A DNA stretch of 64,000 bases from Desulfomonile tiedjei DSM 6799 (GCF_000266945.1 NC_018025.1:4964001-5028000), one strand, 5' to 3'. Shown: positions 44,548 through 53,378, numbered from the stretch's first letter. Notes: a model not told the origin generated them from the sequence alone. Program-made: numbers and translations.

Positions 44548-45327
44548 ATGTTGCCATCGGTTCATTTCTTTAGAAAAACACTAAATGTCCTGAGATCACC
44601 GTGTGTGGAAATTGCCTTATTTGGCGATTCTTCGGCGAGATGCAAATTTGAACACTTCATCCAGCGGCATCCCCGATTTCCTTTAATGCGATGTAAGAAA
44701 TGGGGAGTCGCTCTCCTTGAACTGCCAAAGACTTTTGAAGACTACTTGAAAGAGCACAAAGATGCTAGAAAACGTCGGAATAAGTGCATCAAATTAGGGT
44801 ACAAATTCGGGTCAATGGAACCGGCGGACTATCTCGAAGATATTCTGGCAATCAACGGCTCTTCACCGAAGAGGCAAGGCACTACTGTACGCAAAGAATA
44901 TTTGGAACCCGATCTCGTCCGTTCATACTTCGATCAGGTCTGTGGCACCATGGTTGGAATATTTCGACAAGACGACGTGCTGGTCGCATACCATCATTTC
45001 ACTATGTGCGGAGACGCATGCGTGTCAAATAGGATTTTTGGACATGCAGATCAACTGAAATCCGGGATAATGTACTACCTTATGACTGAGTCGGTTCGGA
45101 CTCTAATTGATTTCAGGGAAGAATATGGATACCCTCACTGGACCATGTACGACACTATAGCGGGGGCGTCTGAAGGGATGCTTCGATTCAAGACAAGATT
45201 GGGATACGAATCGTACAATGTGAATTGGATCTGGGAAGAGAGTTTAAGTCATAAAGAAGCTTGCCTAACGGGACAAGCTGTCGAGCAGCCGGTCATCCCT
45301 CATTTCACAAAACCACACACTATTTAG
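44548..45327 (+). CDS. GNAT/FemAB-like protein, polysaccharide-locus paralogue 2
   Basis: A 259-aa homologue of the products at 33353 and 45346. It shows the same blocks: E-I-A-L-F-G-D, H-P-R-F-P-L-M, G-V-A-L-L-E-L-P-K-T-F-E-D-Y-L, R-R-N-K-C-I-K-L-G-Y, E-D-I-L-A-I-N-G-S-S-P-K-R-Q-G and M-Y-D-T-I-A-G-A-S-E-G-M-L-R-F-K-T-R-L-G. It has a proline/histidine tail of ~25 residues. No signal peptide or membrane segment, so it should act in the cytoplasm, presumably before export of the repeat unit. It lies 18 bp before paralogue 3. Confidence 0.75.
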   Translation: MLPSVHFFRKTLNVLRSPCVEIALFGDSSARCKFEHFIQRHPRFPLMRCKKWGVALLELPKTFEDYLKEHKDARKRRNKCIKLGYKFGSMEPADYLEDILAINGSSPKRQGTTVRKEYLEPDLVRSYFDQVCGTMVGIFRQDDVLVAYHHFTMCGDACVSNRIFGHADQLKSGIMYYLMTESVRTLIDFREEYGYPHWTMYDTIAGASEGMLRFKTRLGYESYNVNWIWEESLSHKEACLTGQAVEQPVIPHFTKPHTI

Positions 45328-45345
45328 TCTCGTCGGAGGAGAGTC

Positions 45346-46068
45346 ATGCTGTCGCTGGACGTTTGCAAGAAAACGTACGCTATATTGAAAGCGCCCCGGG
45401 TGGAAATTGCTATGTTCGGGAATTCCCACGCACGGGAAATGTTTGAAACCTTTACAGGGCCTCACCCGCGATTCCCGTTCATCAAGTATAAAGTGTACGG
45501 AGTAGCGTTACTCCGTCTGCCCGCAACATTTCAAGAATATTTGTCGACTCACAAGGGTGTTCGAAAATCACGAAAACAAAGTCAGAACGCGGGATATACA
45601 TTTCATTCACTGAACGCGCTAGACTATTACGAAGACATACTCGCCATCAACAAATCCTCTCAGAAGAGACAGGGTGAACTGATGTTCAAGGACTATACCG
45701 ATCCGGATCTTGTCCGAGAAGATTGCGAACGTGTGCCGCAAATGCATGGGATACTCCGTCAAGACGGCACGCTTGCAGCATATCACCAGACTATCTTACT
45801 GGGAGACATGTATTACGGCCATAGAGCGCTCGGCCACGCCGAGGATCAAAGGAAAGGCGTCATGTTCCATCTCTGGAGTGAGATCATACGAGTCTTCATC
45901 GAACTCAGGGACAAAAATGGATACCCCGTCTGGTCCGGATATGACACTTTTTGGGGCGCATCTGAAGGCCTGGTCTCTTTCAAGACAAAGCTCGGTTACG
46001 CTCCTCACAACGTAAAATGGGTCTGGACAGATAAACCGGCTGACCTCAATTTTTGGTCCATCTCATAA
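45346..46068 (+). CDS. GNAT/FemAB-like protein, polysaccharide-locus paralogue 3
   Basis: A 240-aa homologue, closest in layout to paralogue 2 (E-I-A-M-F-G-N, H-P-R-F-P-F-I, G-V-A-L-L-R-L-P-A-T-F-Q-E-Y-L, E-D-I-L-A-I-N-K-S-S-Q-K-R-Q-G, Y-D-T-F-W-G-A-S-E-G-L-V-S-F-K-T-K-L-G). ATG 45346 follows GGAGGAG at about 5-8 nt. The adjacent placement of copies 2 and 3 indicates a tandem duplication followed by divergence. The specific reaction is unknown. Confidence 0.75.
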   Translation: MLSLDVCKKTYAILKAPRVEIAMFGNSHAREMFETFTGPHPRFPFIKYKVYGVALLRLPATFQEYLSTHKGVRKSRKQSQNAGYTFHSLNALDYYEDILAINKSSQKRQGELMFKDYTDPDLVREDCERVPQMHGILRQDGTLAAYHQTILLGDMYYGHRALGHAEDQRKGVMFHLWSEIIRVFIELRDKNGYPVWSGYDTFWGASEGLVSFKTKLGYAPHNVKWVWTDKPADLNFWSIS

Positions 46069-46080
46069 AGTATGCCATAA

Positions 46081-46965
46081 ATGACGAGACTCGGATGCGT
46101 AAGGAGAATTCAAGTGTTCCGTAACCTGGGAAAGCGATTGTACGAAGATTTCTTCATGCCGTCCAGATTGTCAGAATACGCAGAAATGCTGAGAGTCGCT
46201 CTGCACAATGGATATAGTGTGCTTTCCATCGAACACTACTTGAAGATTATCAGAGCGGATCGAATCGGATCCGAAAGGTTTCTCGTGCTACGACACGATG
46301 TGGATTCGGATGTAGAAACAGCGAAGATCATGCTGGACATCGAGTGCTCTTTTGGAGTCCCTGCGTCCTATTATTTTAGACTTTGCACAATCGACACCGA
46401 CTTCATGCATCGCATTGCTCGTAGCGGTGGAGAAGTCGGATATCACTACGAGGAAATCGCTACCTTTAGCAAAAAACGAGGATTCAAGACTCGAGCTGAA
46501 GTCGAAAAATGTTTGCCGGAAATTCGCGATGCATTCAGGCGGAACTTGCTGTCTTTGAGATCGCGAACCGGTTTGCCGATGAAGATTGTTGCCTCACATG
46601 GTGACTGGATGAACCGGAGGTTAAGAATCTTCAATCATGAACTCTTTAATGACGAATTGCGAAGAGAAATGTCAATTGAAGCCGAAGCTTACGACCCATA
46701 CCTTTCCTACGGCATCACTTCCCGAATTTCCGACAACAACTACCCCACCTTCTGGAATCCGGTAGATCCGAGAGTGCCGCTCAGTGAAGGCAGTCCGGTC
46801 GTGTACGTACTCACCCATCCTCGGCATTGGGCTTCCAATGTAACTGAAAACTTCCAACTAGAACTGAGCCGCATATCGGAAGCTGTCAAGTACCATTTGG
46901 TCTCCCTGTTGCCGAAAAACTTCTTTTCTAATGGGAACTCCCATAGCAGCTACTTATCATCTTGA
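46081..46965 (+). CDS. Polysaccharide-deacetylase-like (NodB-fold) protein
   Basis: A 294-aa protein with motifs reminiscent of the CE4/NodB barrel: L-R-H-D-V-D-S-D at about residues 83-90 (aspartate of motif 1), G-G-E-V-G-Y-H-Y-E (motif 2-like), A-S-H-G-D-W and L-T-H-P-R-H-W at the C-terminus. The order fits deacetylases, but sequence is diverged, so the substrate is uncertain; N-deacetylation of an amino sugar is the simplest reading. No signal peptide. Its TGA overlaps the first codon of the next deacetylase frame by 4 nt, indicating co-translation. Confidence 0.75.
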   Translation: MTRLGCVRRIQVFRNLGKRLYEDFFMPSRLSEYAEMLRVALHNGYSVLSIEHYLKIIRADRIGSERFLVLRHDVDSDVETAKIMLDIECSFGVPASYYFRLCTIDTDFMHRIARSGGEVGYHYEEIATFSKKRGFKTRAEVEKCLPEIRDAFRRNLLSLRSRTGLPMKIVASHGDWMNRRLRIFNHELFNDELRREMSIEAEAYDPYLSYGITSRISDNNYPTFWNPVDPRVPLSEGSPVVYVLTHPRHWASNVTENFQLELSRISEAVKYHLVSLLPKNFFSNGNSHSSYLSS

Positions 46966-48146
46966 AGAACTGGAATACTATGAACCCGAAAACAAAGATC
47001 GTTTGTCTGATAACTTTTGATTATGAGCTTTTTCTGGGAAGAAACTTCGGGCCACCCGACACGATTCTTTTCGAACCTACACGCAAAATATTGGATATCT
47101 GTGACCAAGTTAATGTGCCGACGACGTTTTTTGCTGATGTGTGCTCTGTTTGGGCTCATCGTAACAATGGTTGCGATTCGTACGCAGATGCATTTGAAAA
47201 GCAATTGCAGGAAATCGTCTCCACAGGTCATGATGTCGGGCTTCATATCCATCCGCACTGGCTCTTTACGACGTTTGTAGGGGGACAGTGGCAGATATCC
47301 ACTGAGCGCATGTATCTTCACGAGTTGGGATTCGGCACGCATGATCATTCCGCTGAAGAGACAGTCCGGAAGGGTGTCAACTACTTGAACGAGTTGCTCG
47401 GCAAGCAAGATACTCAATATCGGTGCACGGCATTCAGAGCCGCCGGACTCGCATTGCAGCCACAAGAGAAGGAGATCGTCAGAGTCCTCCTGGACTGCGG
47501 TATCCGTGTGGATTCGAGCGTTGCAAAGAATCTCCGGCTCAATATGGACACAGTTACCATTGATTACAGCCGTACACCGAAGAACGCAAACTGGTTTCTA
47601 TCCCCTGAAACCGGAATAGAGAATGGGAATCGGTCCGGCATTTTTGAAGTACCCGTTGCCACCTTTCAGATGGGATTCTTGGAAAGAACCGGCTTCATGG
47701 CCCGTCGAATCCGGTCTGCCGGGAAGCTTCGCGGCTCGGTAATCTCCCGTTCTCCCAAACAGAGTCGCTTGACTAGTCTGTACTCTCTTTTACTACTGAA
47801 TTTGAGATATTTGTTCTGGAATCCCTACTATCTTCTGTCGTGCGACACCAAAGGGATGACATTGGATTTGCTGCTCAAGGGTTTTGATTCTTACCTTCAG
47901 CTTCACGATGATGAAGTGATGTATGTCTCCATGATAAATCATCCGAAGTTGATGTTTGATGAACAGGTCCAGCTATTGGGAGACTTTGTACGAGAAACGA
48001 GACAAAGATACGGCTCTGAAGTGTCCTTTCAAACCTTCAGACAAGTGGCTGCAGATTGTGATTGCACTCAGGATTTATTGAAGTCGTCTGAAATTTCCAC
48101 GAATGCTACACGAAATAATTTGGAAGTTTACGAGGGGGCGCTGTAA
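46962..48146 (+). CDS. Polysaccharide deacetylase family protein (CE4-like)
   Basis: A ~394-aa protein. I-T-F-D-Y-E-L-F at the N-terminus carries the catalytic/metal aspartate region, G-L-H-I-H-P-H-W gives the H-x-x-x-H-type metal ligands, and R-A-A-G-L-A is the third motif. The fold matches the deacetylases of capsule and exopolysaccharide loci. TTG 46962 overlaps the previous gene; the ATG at 46980 (start of N-P-K-T-K-I-V) is an equally plausible start. No export signal is seen, so it may act on lipid-linked intermediates in the cytoplasm. Confidence 0.82.
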   Translation: MKNWNTMNPKTKIVCLITFDYELFLGRNFGPPDTILFEPTRKILDICDQVNVPTTFFADVCSVWAHRNNGCDSYADAFEKQLQEIVSTGHDVGLHIHPHWLFTTFVGGQWQISTERMYLHELGFGTHDHSAEETVRKGVNYLNELLGKQDTQYRCTAFRAAGLALQPQEKEIVRVLLDCGIRVDSSVAKNLRLNMDTVTIDYSRTPKNANWFLSPETGIENGNRSGIFEVPVATFQMGFLERTGFMARRIRSAGKLRGSVISRSPKQSRLTSLYSLLLLNLRYLFWNPYYLLSCDTKGMTLDLLLKGFDSYLQLHDDEVMYVSMINHPKLMFDEQVQLLGDFVRETRQRYGSEVSFQTFRQVAADCDCTQDLLKSSEISTNATRNNLEVYEGAL

Positions 48147-48164
48147 TCAAGAAAGGTATAAGTG

Positions 48165-49328
48165 ATGCGATTGGCAGCTAATAAAGTCGAAAAAGGCATG
48201 CAACCCATTGCAGACAGGCTCCTCAATAATCAGCCTGAAGAGAAAGAAAACCGTATCGGGGGTCTGAGAATTTTTGGGGCTACAGAAGAAATGGCCGATC
48301 AGTTGGTGTCGTTTCACAACAGCTATTTTGGTGACAATCGTAAATCCGAGCACTGGATATGGGAATATAGGGGATGCCACCCCGATTTATCGTTTTTCAC
48401 GGTGGTTGTCGATGAAGGCAGATTAGTAGGCACTATGGGATCTATTCCTATTTACCTCAGAGTTGCAGGTGAGAAAATATTGTCGAACAAACTGGAGAAT
48501 GCTTTGCTCGTTCCCGAGTACAGGGGCAAAGAGACTGCAACTGACGCGAGAATTTTCCATGAATGCAAAGCTCGTGAAAAAGGGTCCCAATGTCTGTGGG
48601 CATACACACCGGTATCCAAGAGTGCTATTCGAGAGGGCTATACGGTTTTCAACGGCGTCATATGCGGCGTCGTAGCGGCAATGAATCTCTCGGTTATTGC
48701 GTCGGATACGCTCAAGTCAACGAAGCACCCTTTCAAGAAGAAGATTCTTAGGCTCGCTTCGCAATTTCTGCTCTGGATTTACGGTTCGATCCTCAGGGCC
48801 ACGGTGCTTCTGCCCAAATCCAACTATGACATCGTTTCAGAGCCTCTAAGAGAGACTGACTTGGACGACTTTTACAGGAGATTGCGCATCGCATACCCGA
48901 ACATGATCCATATCGACTTGAACGCGCGATATCTCAAATGGCGAATTCACGATAATCCAATACTACAATACAGGTCTTACTATGTTTACGACGGAAAAGA
49001 TCTAAAGGCATATGCGTTTGTTCATGCCGGTGATGTTCGGGCTTTTCTAACGGATTTTAACTTCGAGCACATTGACGCAGGCAGATTCCTTCTATCACGC
49101 ATTGTGAATGATCTGAAGGACCAAAAAGCCGGTTTCATAGTCTTTGCCGGCAATTTGGAGAATCCTTCGCTGAAGCGAGTATTCCGATTACTTCGACGCT
49201 GGGGTTTTGTACACTTCAACAAAACGAATCTGATCGTAAAGAATCTACAATTCAGGAACGGAAGAGCACTGACCAACGCGGAGAACTGGTGCATGACCGG
49301 AATCGGAACGGAAGGATACACGCTTTAA
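48165..49328 (+). CDS. GNAT-family N-acetyltransferase-like protein
   Basis: A ~387-aa protein with a GNAT-like first half: F-F-T-V-V-V-D-E-G-R-L-V-G-T-M-G-S-I-P (beta strands), then L-V-P-E-Y-R-G-K-E-T-A-T-D-A, the acetyl-CoA pyrophosphate loop pattern (R-G-x-x-x-A/T). A second GNAT-like domain may follow (K-D-L-K-A-Y-A-F-V ... G-F-I-V-F-A-G). It is not evidently related to the three short paralogues upstream. It closes the plus-strand polysaccharide locus, 18 bp after the deacetylase. Probable role: acyl decoration of the polymer. Confidence 0.82.
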   Translation: MRLAANKVEKGMQPIADRLLNNQPEEKENRIGGLRIFGATEEMADQLVSFHNSYFGDNRKSEHWIWEYRGCHPDLSFFTVVVDEGRLVGTMGSIPIYLRVAGEKILSNKLENALLVPEYRGKETATDARIFHECKAREKGSQCLWAYTPVSKSAIREGYTVFNGVICGVVAAMNLSVIASDTLKSTKHPFKKKILRLASQFLLWIYGSILRATVLLPKSNYDIVSEPLRETDLDDFYRRLRIAYPNMIHIDLNARYLKWRIHDNPILQYRSYYVYDGKDLKAYAFVHAGDVRAFLTDFNFEHIDAGRFLLSRIVNDLKDQKAGFIVFAGNLENPSLKRVFRLLRRWGFVHFNKTNLIVKNLQFRNGRALTNAENWCMTGIGTEGYTL

Positions 49329-49393
49329 GACGTTCAGAATGGAGCGTCTGTGCCCACTTGAAATCGTACGGGCAAGTGAGCCAAAAGCAACAA

Positions 49394-50908
49394 TCAGCGT
49401 AAAACCCTTCCCTTAATTGCATCTGCAACAGAGTGACTCAAGGTTATAGTCTTCCCGTCCTCAAGAAGCACCGACCACATAACCCCGTCCTCCAGCCTGG
49501 GGCCGATAGTGACTTTCTGTCCGGGGTATAATCCAGAGTTTTGTGCCTCAGCACCGACGGATTCAATAGAGACGGTCCGGCCCTCTCGCAAAATGCTCAG
49601 CGAGCAAACGTTCCCTGCTGCACACGAGACATAATTCTCCGGAATCTGAGCACCGTGAGGATCACGAATGGGATGCCCGAGCAGATCGTCTAGATACTCG
49701 ACCGAATCTCGGTCGTGCACGTGTTCCAGTTCGTGGGCTTTCTGGTGCACTTCGCCAGCAGGAATTCCTACTCGATGTAGATACGTTTCCCATAGTCGGT
49801 GCGCTCTCAAAATGCGGCGAGCTTCCCTCTCTCCATCCTGGCTGAGTGACAATCCTTCTGGAGTCTGCACGATAAGTCCCTCACGTATCATGAATTTGAG
49901 TGCCCGGGAAATCCTTTCCTGATCGGCCCCGATGACTTCCGTGAGCAGACTTCCGGTGGCCGCGGTTCCTCCCTGGCGAGTCAAGGTAACAAGGACGTCT
50001 TCAACCAGCTGCTCCGGAACCATTCTCCGAAGACGCATCCACCGTGCCAAAAGTCCATATTGAGGAGCAACTGTGAGGACGACAAGAAACTGAAGCGTGC
50101 AGAAGATCATAATTGCCCCACCGCCTGAAGAATCCAACCAGATACTCAGATACAATCCCCCCAGAACGCTGGTCACTCCGAAAACGGCAGACAACATCAT
50201 CATCCGATCCAGTCGGTCGCAGAGAAGGTATGCGGTTGCGGCTGGAGTGATCAGAAGTCCCACCACGAGAATTACCCCTACCATGGAGACCGCGCTTACC
50301 ACTACGAGTGAGACGCATGTAGTAAGTGCGTAATCGATGAGGACCACGGGCATACCGATGCTTGCAGCCATTACCGGATCGAAACTGGATAGTTGAAACT
50401 GTCGAAAGAAGAGTATGACTGTCGTTAATACAATAGATGCCGCTATGGCTGCAACCCACAAATCGTGATCTGCGACGCCGAGCACATCCCCCATGATGAA
50501 GTGTACAAGGTCAATGTGAATATAGTTGCGAAAGATGGATACCATTACCACGCCGGCCGCAAAAACTCCCGTGTACATGATCCCTATGGCAGCATCGTCC
50601 TTCACCCTGGAGACCCTTGAGACAAACCCTATGGAACCCACAGTCACCACTGCGGCTATGAGCGATCCCACAAGCATGGCAGGCGCGTACGCCTCGGTTT
50701 GAAAAGCGAGCTTCATAAAAAGATATCCACCCGCTACACCAGCTATCATGGCATGAGACAACGCATCTCCCAGGAAAGCCATACGACGTAGGATCACGAG
50801 GCAACCCACGACGCTGCATACGATTGCCGCAACTGAGCCTCCAATCAGCGCTTTCTGGAAAAAGCTCTGTTGAAGGGGATAAACCAGCGCTTTGTACACG
50901 AACTCCAT
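49394..50908 (-). CDS. Metal ABC transporter permease fused to a DtxR/MntR-type repressor
   Basis: A 504-aa fusion. Residues 1-~290 are an ABC-3 family permease with about eight membrane helices (R-R-M-A-F-L-G-D-A-L-S-H-A, D-A-A-I-G-I, P-A-A-T-A-Y-L-L). Residues ~296-368 form a winged helix. Residues ~368-425 are the DtxR/MntR dimerisation and metal region (R-A-H-R-L-W-E-T-Y-L, H-Q-K-A-H-E-L-E-H, D-P-H-G-A-Q-I-P), and ~435-504 an SH3/FeoA-like domain. The arrangement parallels Chlamydia YtgCR, where the repressor half is released from the permease. Its start overlaps the stop of the ATPase gene by one base. The transported metal (Mn, Fe or Zn) is undecided. Confidence 0.93.
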   Translation of the reverse strand: MEFVYKALVYPLQQSFFQKALIGGSVAAIVCSVVGCLVILRRMAFLGDALSHAMIAGVAGGYLFMKLAFQTEAYAPAMLVGSLIAAVVTVGSIGFVSRVSRVKDDAAIGIMYTGVFAAGVVMVSIFRNYIHIDLVHFIMGDVLGVADHDLWVAAIAASIVLTTVILFFRQFQLSSFDPVMAASIGMPVVLIDYALTTCVSLVVVSAVSMVGVILVVGLLITPAATAYLLCDRLDRMMMLSAVFGVTSVLGGLYLSIWLDSSGGGAIMIFCTLQFLVVLTVAPQYGLLARWMRLRRMVPEQLVEDVLVTLTRQGGTAATGSLLTEVIGADQERISRALKFMIREGLIVQTPEGLSLSQDGEREARRILRAHRLWETYLHRVGIPAGEVHQKAHELEHVHDRDSVEYLDDLLGHPIRDPHGAQIPENYVSCAAGNVCSLSILREGRTVSIESVGAEAQNSGLYPGQKVTIGPRLEDGVMWSVLLEDGKTITLSHSVADAIKGRVLR

Positions 50909-51675
50909 TAGCCGGATTCCTCTTGCGCTTTCAGGCCGGAAAAAACCCTGAGCTTCCCTTCGTACACTTCGCTGAGGAGGCCCGGGTTGAGTACGGTCTC
51001 AGGGCTGCCGTATGCATATAGTCTCTGTTTTATCAGCATGAGCAGATCAAAGTATTCCCCGGCGGTAGTCAAATCGTGATGCACCACGAGCAAAGTCCTG
51101 CCTGACTTCTTGGCGCGATCGAGAACATCGAGAATAGCTCTTTCAGTAGCAGCATCGACGCCGGCAAAGGGTTCGTCGAGCAGGAGTATATCAGCTCCCT
51201 GAGTGAGGGCTCGCGCCATGAAGACCCTCTGCTGTTGCCCCCCTGACAACTGGCCGATCTGGCGATCGCGAAATTCCTCCATACGGACCATTTCCAGGGC
51301 TTCCTGTACTATTTGCCAGTCGGATCGACTCGGATCTTTCCACCAGGGGATGTGCCCGTATCGGCCCATCATTGCCACTTCCGCAACAGTGATCGGATAG
51401 TCCCAATCAACGGCTCCCCGTTGCGGGACATAGGCCACCAGTCCCTTCGCCTGGGTTGCGGGAAATCCCAGGATCTTAACCGTACCGAAATCCGGTTTGA
51501 CAAATCCGAGTACTGCTTTTATGAACGTCGATTTTCCCGCACCGTTGGGTCCAATGATGCCTACTGAGACGCCCTGCTCGATACGCACGGATATATCGAG
51601 AAGAGCCGGTCTGGGACCGAAGCTTACGGTGAGATTCTTGACCTCGATTGCCGGGATGTCGTGATTAGTGGCCAT
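50908..51675 (-). CDS. Metal ABC transporter ATP-binding protein
   Basis: A 255-aa ABC ATPase: Walker A G-P-N-G-A-G-K-S-T, Q-loop region Y-V-P-Q-R, signature L-S-G-G-Q-Q-Q-R and Walker B L-L-L-D-E-P-F-A-G-V-D, then the switch histidine in V-V-H-H-D-L-T. The Y-V-P-Q-R-x-x-V-D-W-D-Y-P block is typical of Mn/Zn/Fe (TroB/ZnuC/MntB) importers. It overlaps the upstream 169-aa protein gene by 11 nt and touches the permease gene, so it is in a tight minus-strand operon with both. Confidence 0.95.
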   Translation of the reverse strand: MATNHDIPAIEVKNLTVSFGPRPALLDISVRIEQGVSVGIIGPNGAGKSTFIKAVLGFVKPDFGTVKILGFPATQAKGLVAYVPQRGAVDWDYPITVAEVAMMGRYGHIPWWKDPSRSDWQIVQEALEMVRMEEFRDRQIGQLSGGQQQRVFMARALTQGADILLLDEPFAGVDAATERAILDVLDRAKKSGRTLLVVHHDLTTAGEYFDLLMLIKQRLYAYGSPETVLNPGLLSEVYEGKLRVFSGLKAQEESG

Positions 51676-52174
51676 GATCAGTTTTCGCCTCGTGATCGGC
51701 CGGCGGAATGTTCAAAGAGAGTGAAGTCGCCAGGCGAAGCCCTGGTTCGGACCACAAAGTTTCCTCTGCAATTGTTTCGCCGTCGCGTTTGATGGTGACC
51801 CGATAGGCATGGGCACGACCAGCGGATTCCAGCGGCGGATTCGCCTCCACGTACAATTCGTTTTGACCTTCCGTCAGCCCTTGCACGTCTTCGAGTCGTA
51901 GTGGAGTTCCCTGTGCTTGATTGTCATCCTTGGCGAGCACCTGCTCACCGTTGATCTTCACTATTAACGACATAGGTTTGTCATCCGGATGTGCAAGAAG
52001 CGCAAAAGGGTCAGGTTCCAGTTTGGTAGTGGCAACAATCTCGAGAGTAAAATGCCCTGCAGCCGCAGTGGGACGGAATTCCGCGACAGCACGCTTGTCT
52101 TCGCGGGTGTGCAGATACCCGGCCACACCCCCCAGAATCAGGATCCACACCAAAATAGCTAGAATAGGCCGCAC
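51665..52174 (-). CDS. Membrane-anchored exported protein of metal-uptake operon, unknown function
   Basis: A 169-aa protein with an N-terminal hydrophobic anchor (I-L-A-I-L-V-W-I-L-I-L-G-G-V-A-G-Y-L) and a beta-rich periplasmic region (F-T-L-E-I-V-A-T, L-I-V-K-I-N-G, A-Y-R-V-T-I-K-R-D-G-E-T). The C-terminus has three histidines in H-E-A-K-T-D-H-G-H, which could bind metal. I do not recognise a named family. It sits between the substrate-binding protein (8 bp) and the ATPase (overlapping), so it is likely an accessory to metal import. Confidence 0.8.
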   Translation of the reverse strand: MRPILAILVWILILGGVAGYLHTREDKRAVAEFRPTAAAGHFTLEIVATTKLEPDPFALLAHPDDKPMSLIVKINGEQVLAKDDNQAQGTPLRLEDVQGLTEGQNELYVEANPPLESAGRAHAYRVTIKRDGETIAEETLWSEPGLRLATSLSLNIPPADHEAKTDHGH

Positions 52175-52182
52175 ACTTCACC

Positions 52183-53193
52183 TCAATGAAGAGCTGTTAC
52201 TATTGTGAGAACATTCTCTCTCATCATACCGATATATGTCTCTCCAGCCGTTCCGGCTTCACCCATAGAATCGGAATACAATTGTCCACCTATTTTCGTA
52301 CCCGTTTCTGAAGCGATCTCTCGCATTAATTTCGGGTTAACACTCGATTCTACGAAGAGTGCTTTCACACCTCGACTTTTAATGGATTGCATTACCTGCC
52401 TGAGTTTATCCGGGGTCATGCCCGCACCGAGTTCCGCTCCCGTGGACCAGCCTATTGGCGCTTCGTTCTTGAATCCATATTCCTTCGCGAAATAATTGAA
52501 TGCATCGTGACTGGTTACCAGTATTCGTTGTTGCGGATGTACCTGGTTGAACTGCTCGCGTATCCATGCATCCAGAACTCGTAATTCCTGCAAGTAGAGC
52601 TTGGCTCTGGCGCTGTATTCGACGGCTCCGTCGGGGTCCATCCGGGAGACTGCGCGGAGTATGTTGTTTACATAGATTGCTGCATTCCTCGGGCTAAACC
52701 AGGCATGTGGATCGTTTATCTGCTCGCCACCCTGCTCGAGCACAATGGGCTTCAGCCCTTCTGTTGCGGTGATGAGCGGCTTACCAGCATCCTTCGCCAG
52801 AGTTGCCATCCAGTTCTTGCCCTCCAGATGCAGACCGTTCTCGATGGTCAGATCTGCGCTTGCGGCAATCTGGGCATCTTTCGGGGTAGGCATATAGGTA
52901 TGAGGATCCGCCCCGGGAGCCAGAATGCTGACAACGTGCCATCGATCTCCCACAATCTGTCGAGCGAAATCAGCTATTTGGGTTGTTGAAGCCACAATGA
53001 CCGGTTTATGGGAACCCACTGGTTTTTCCGCCTGTTGAGCGTGCACATGTGAGACTCGGCCCCACAACATGAGAACACAAACCAGAAGGAACGATGTTAC
53101 AATTGTGGTATAAAACGTGCCTGAAATCGTATTACCTGCGGTTCGCTTCATCCAAAAAATTGTTTCACTATCATATCTGACTTCACGAGACAT
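52183..53193 (-). CDS. Metal ABC transporter substrate-binding protein (ZnuA/TroA-like)
   Basis: Periplasmic cluster A-I metal-binding protein. Likely ligands are H in D-P-H-T-Y-M-P, H in N-D-P-H-A-W-F-S-P, H in T-S-H-D-A-F-N-Y-F and D in Y-S-D-S-M-G. The third ligand is His as in TroA/ZnuA, rather than the Glu of PsaA/MntC. No long His-rich loop is present. The reading frame extends to 53376, but a signal sequence ending at V-H-A-Q-Q shows the start is at 53193 (upstream GGGGATT) or 53151. First gene of the four-gene minus-strand metal operon. Confidence 0.92.
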   Translation of the reverse strand: MSREVRYDSETIFWMKRTAGNTISGTFYTTIVTSFLLVCVLMLWGRVSHVHAQQAEKPVGSHKPVIVASTTQIADFARQIVGDRWHVVSILAPGADPHTYMPTPKDAQIAASADLTIENGLHLEGKNWMATLAKDAGKPLITATEGLKPIVLEQGGEQINDPHAWFSPRNAAIYVNNILRAVSRMDPDGAVEYSARAKLYLQELRVLDAWIREQFNQVHPQQRILVTSHDAFNYFAKEYGFKNEAPIGWSTGAELGAGMTPDKLRQVMQSIKSRGVKALFVESSVNPKLMREIASETGTKIGGQLYSDSMGEAGTAGETYIGMMRENVLTIVTALH

Positions 53194-53366
53194 TTCCAAT
53201 CCCCACACCTGTGGCGCCGAAGCGACAATAAACATCTCTGCTGCCTGGATTCCACAATACATTGTTTTGCACGAGTCGTCAAAGATGTGGTTTATTCGTA
53301 CAAAGGAATGAAGCGGAACGGATATTGAAAAATACCTTATTGTTCTGTTCTGAACGCAGATGACAT

Positions 53367-53378
53367 TAATGTACATTA
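53367..53378. promoter_or_regulatory. Palindrome, candidate metal-regulator operator
   Basis: TAATGTACATTA is a perfect 12-bp inverted repeat in the divergent region between the metal-uptake operon and the small gene at 53501. It could be the site for the DtxR-like domain fused to the permease. Position is suggestive only. Confidence 0.35.
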
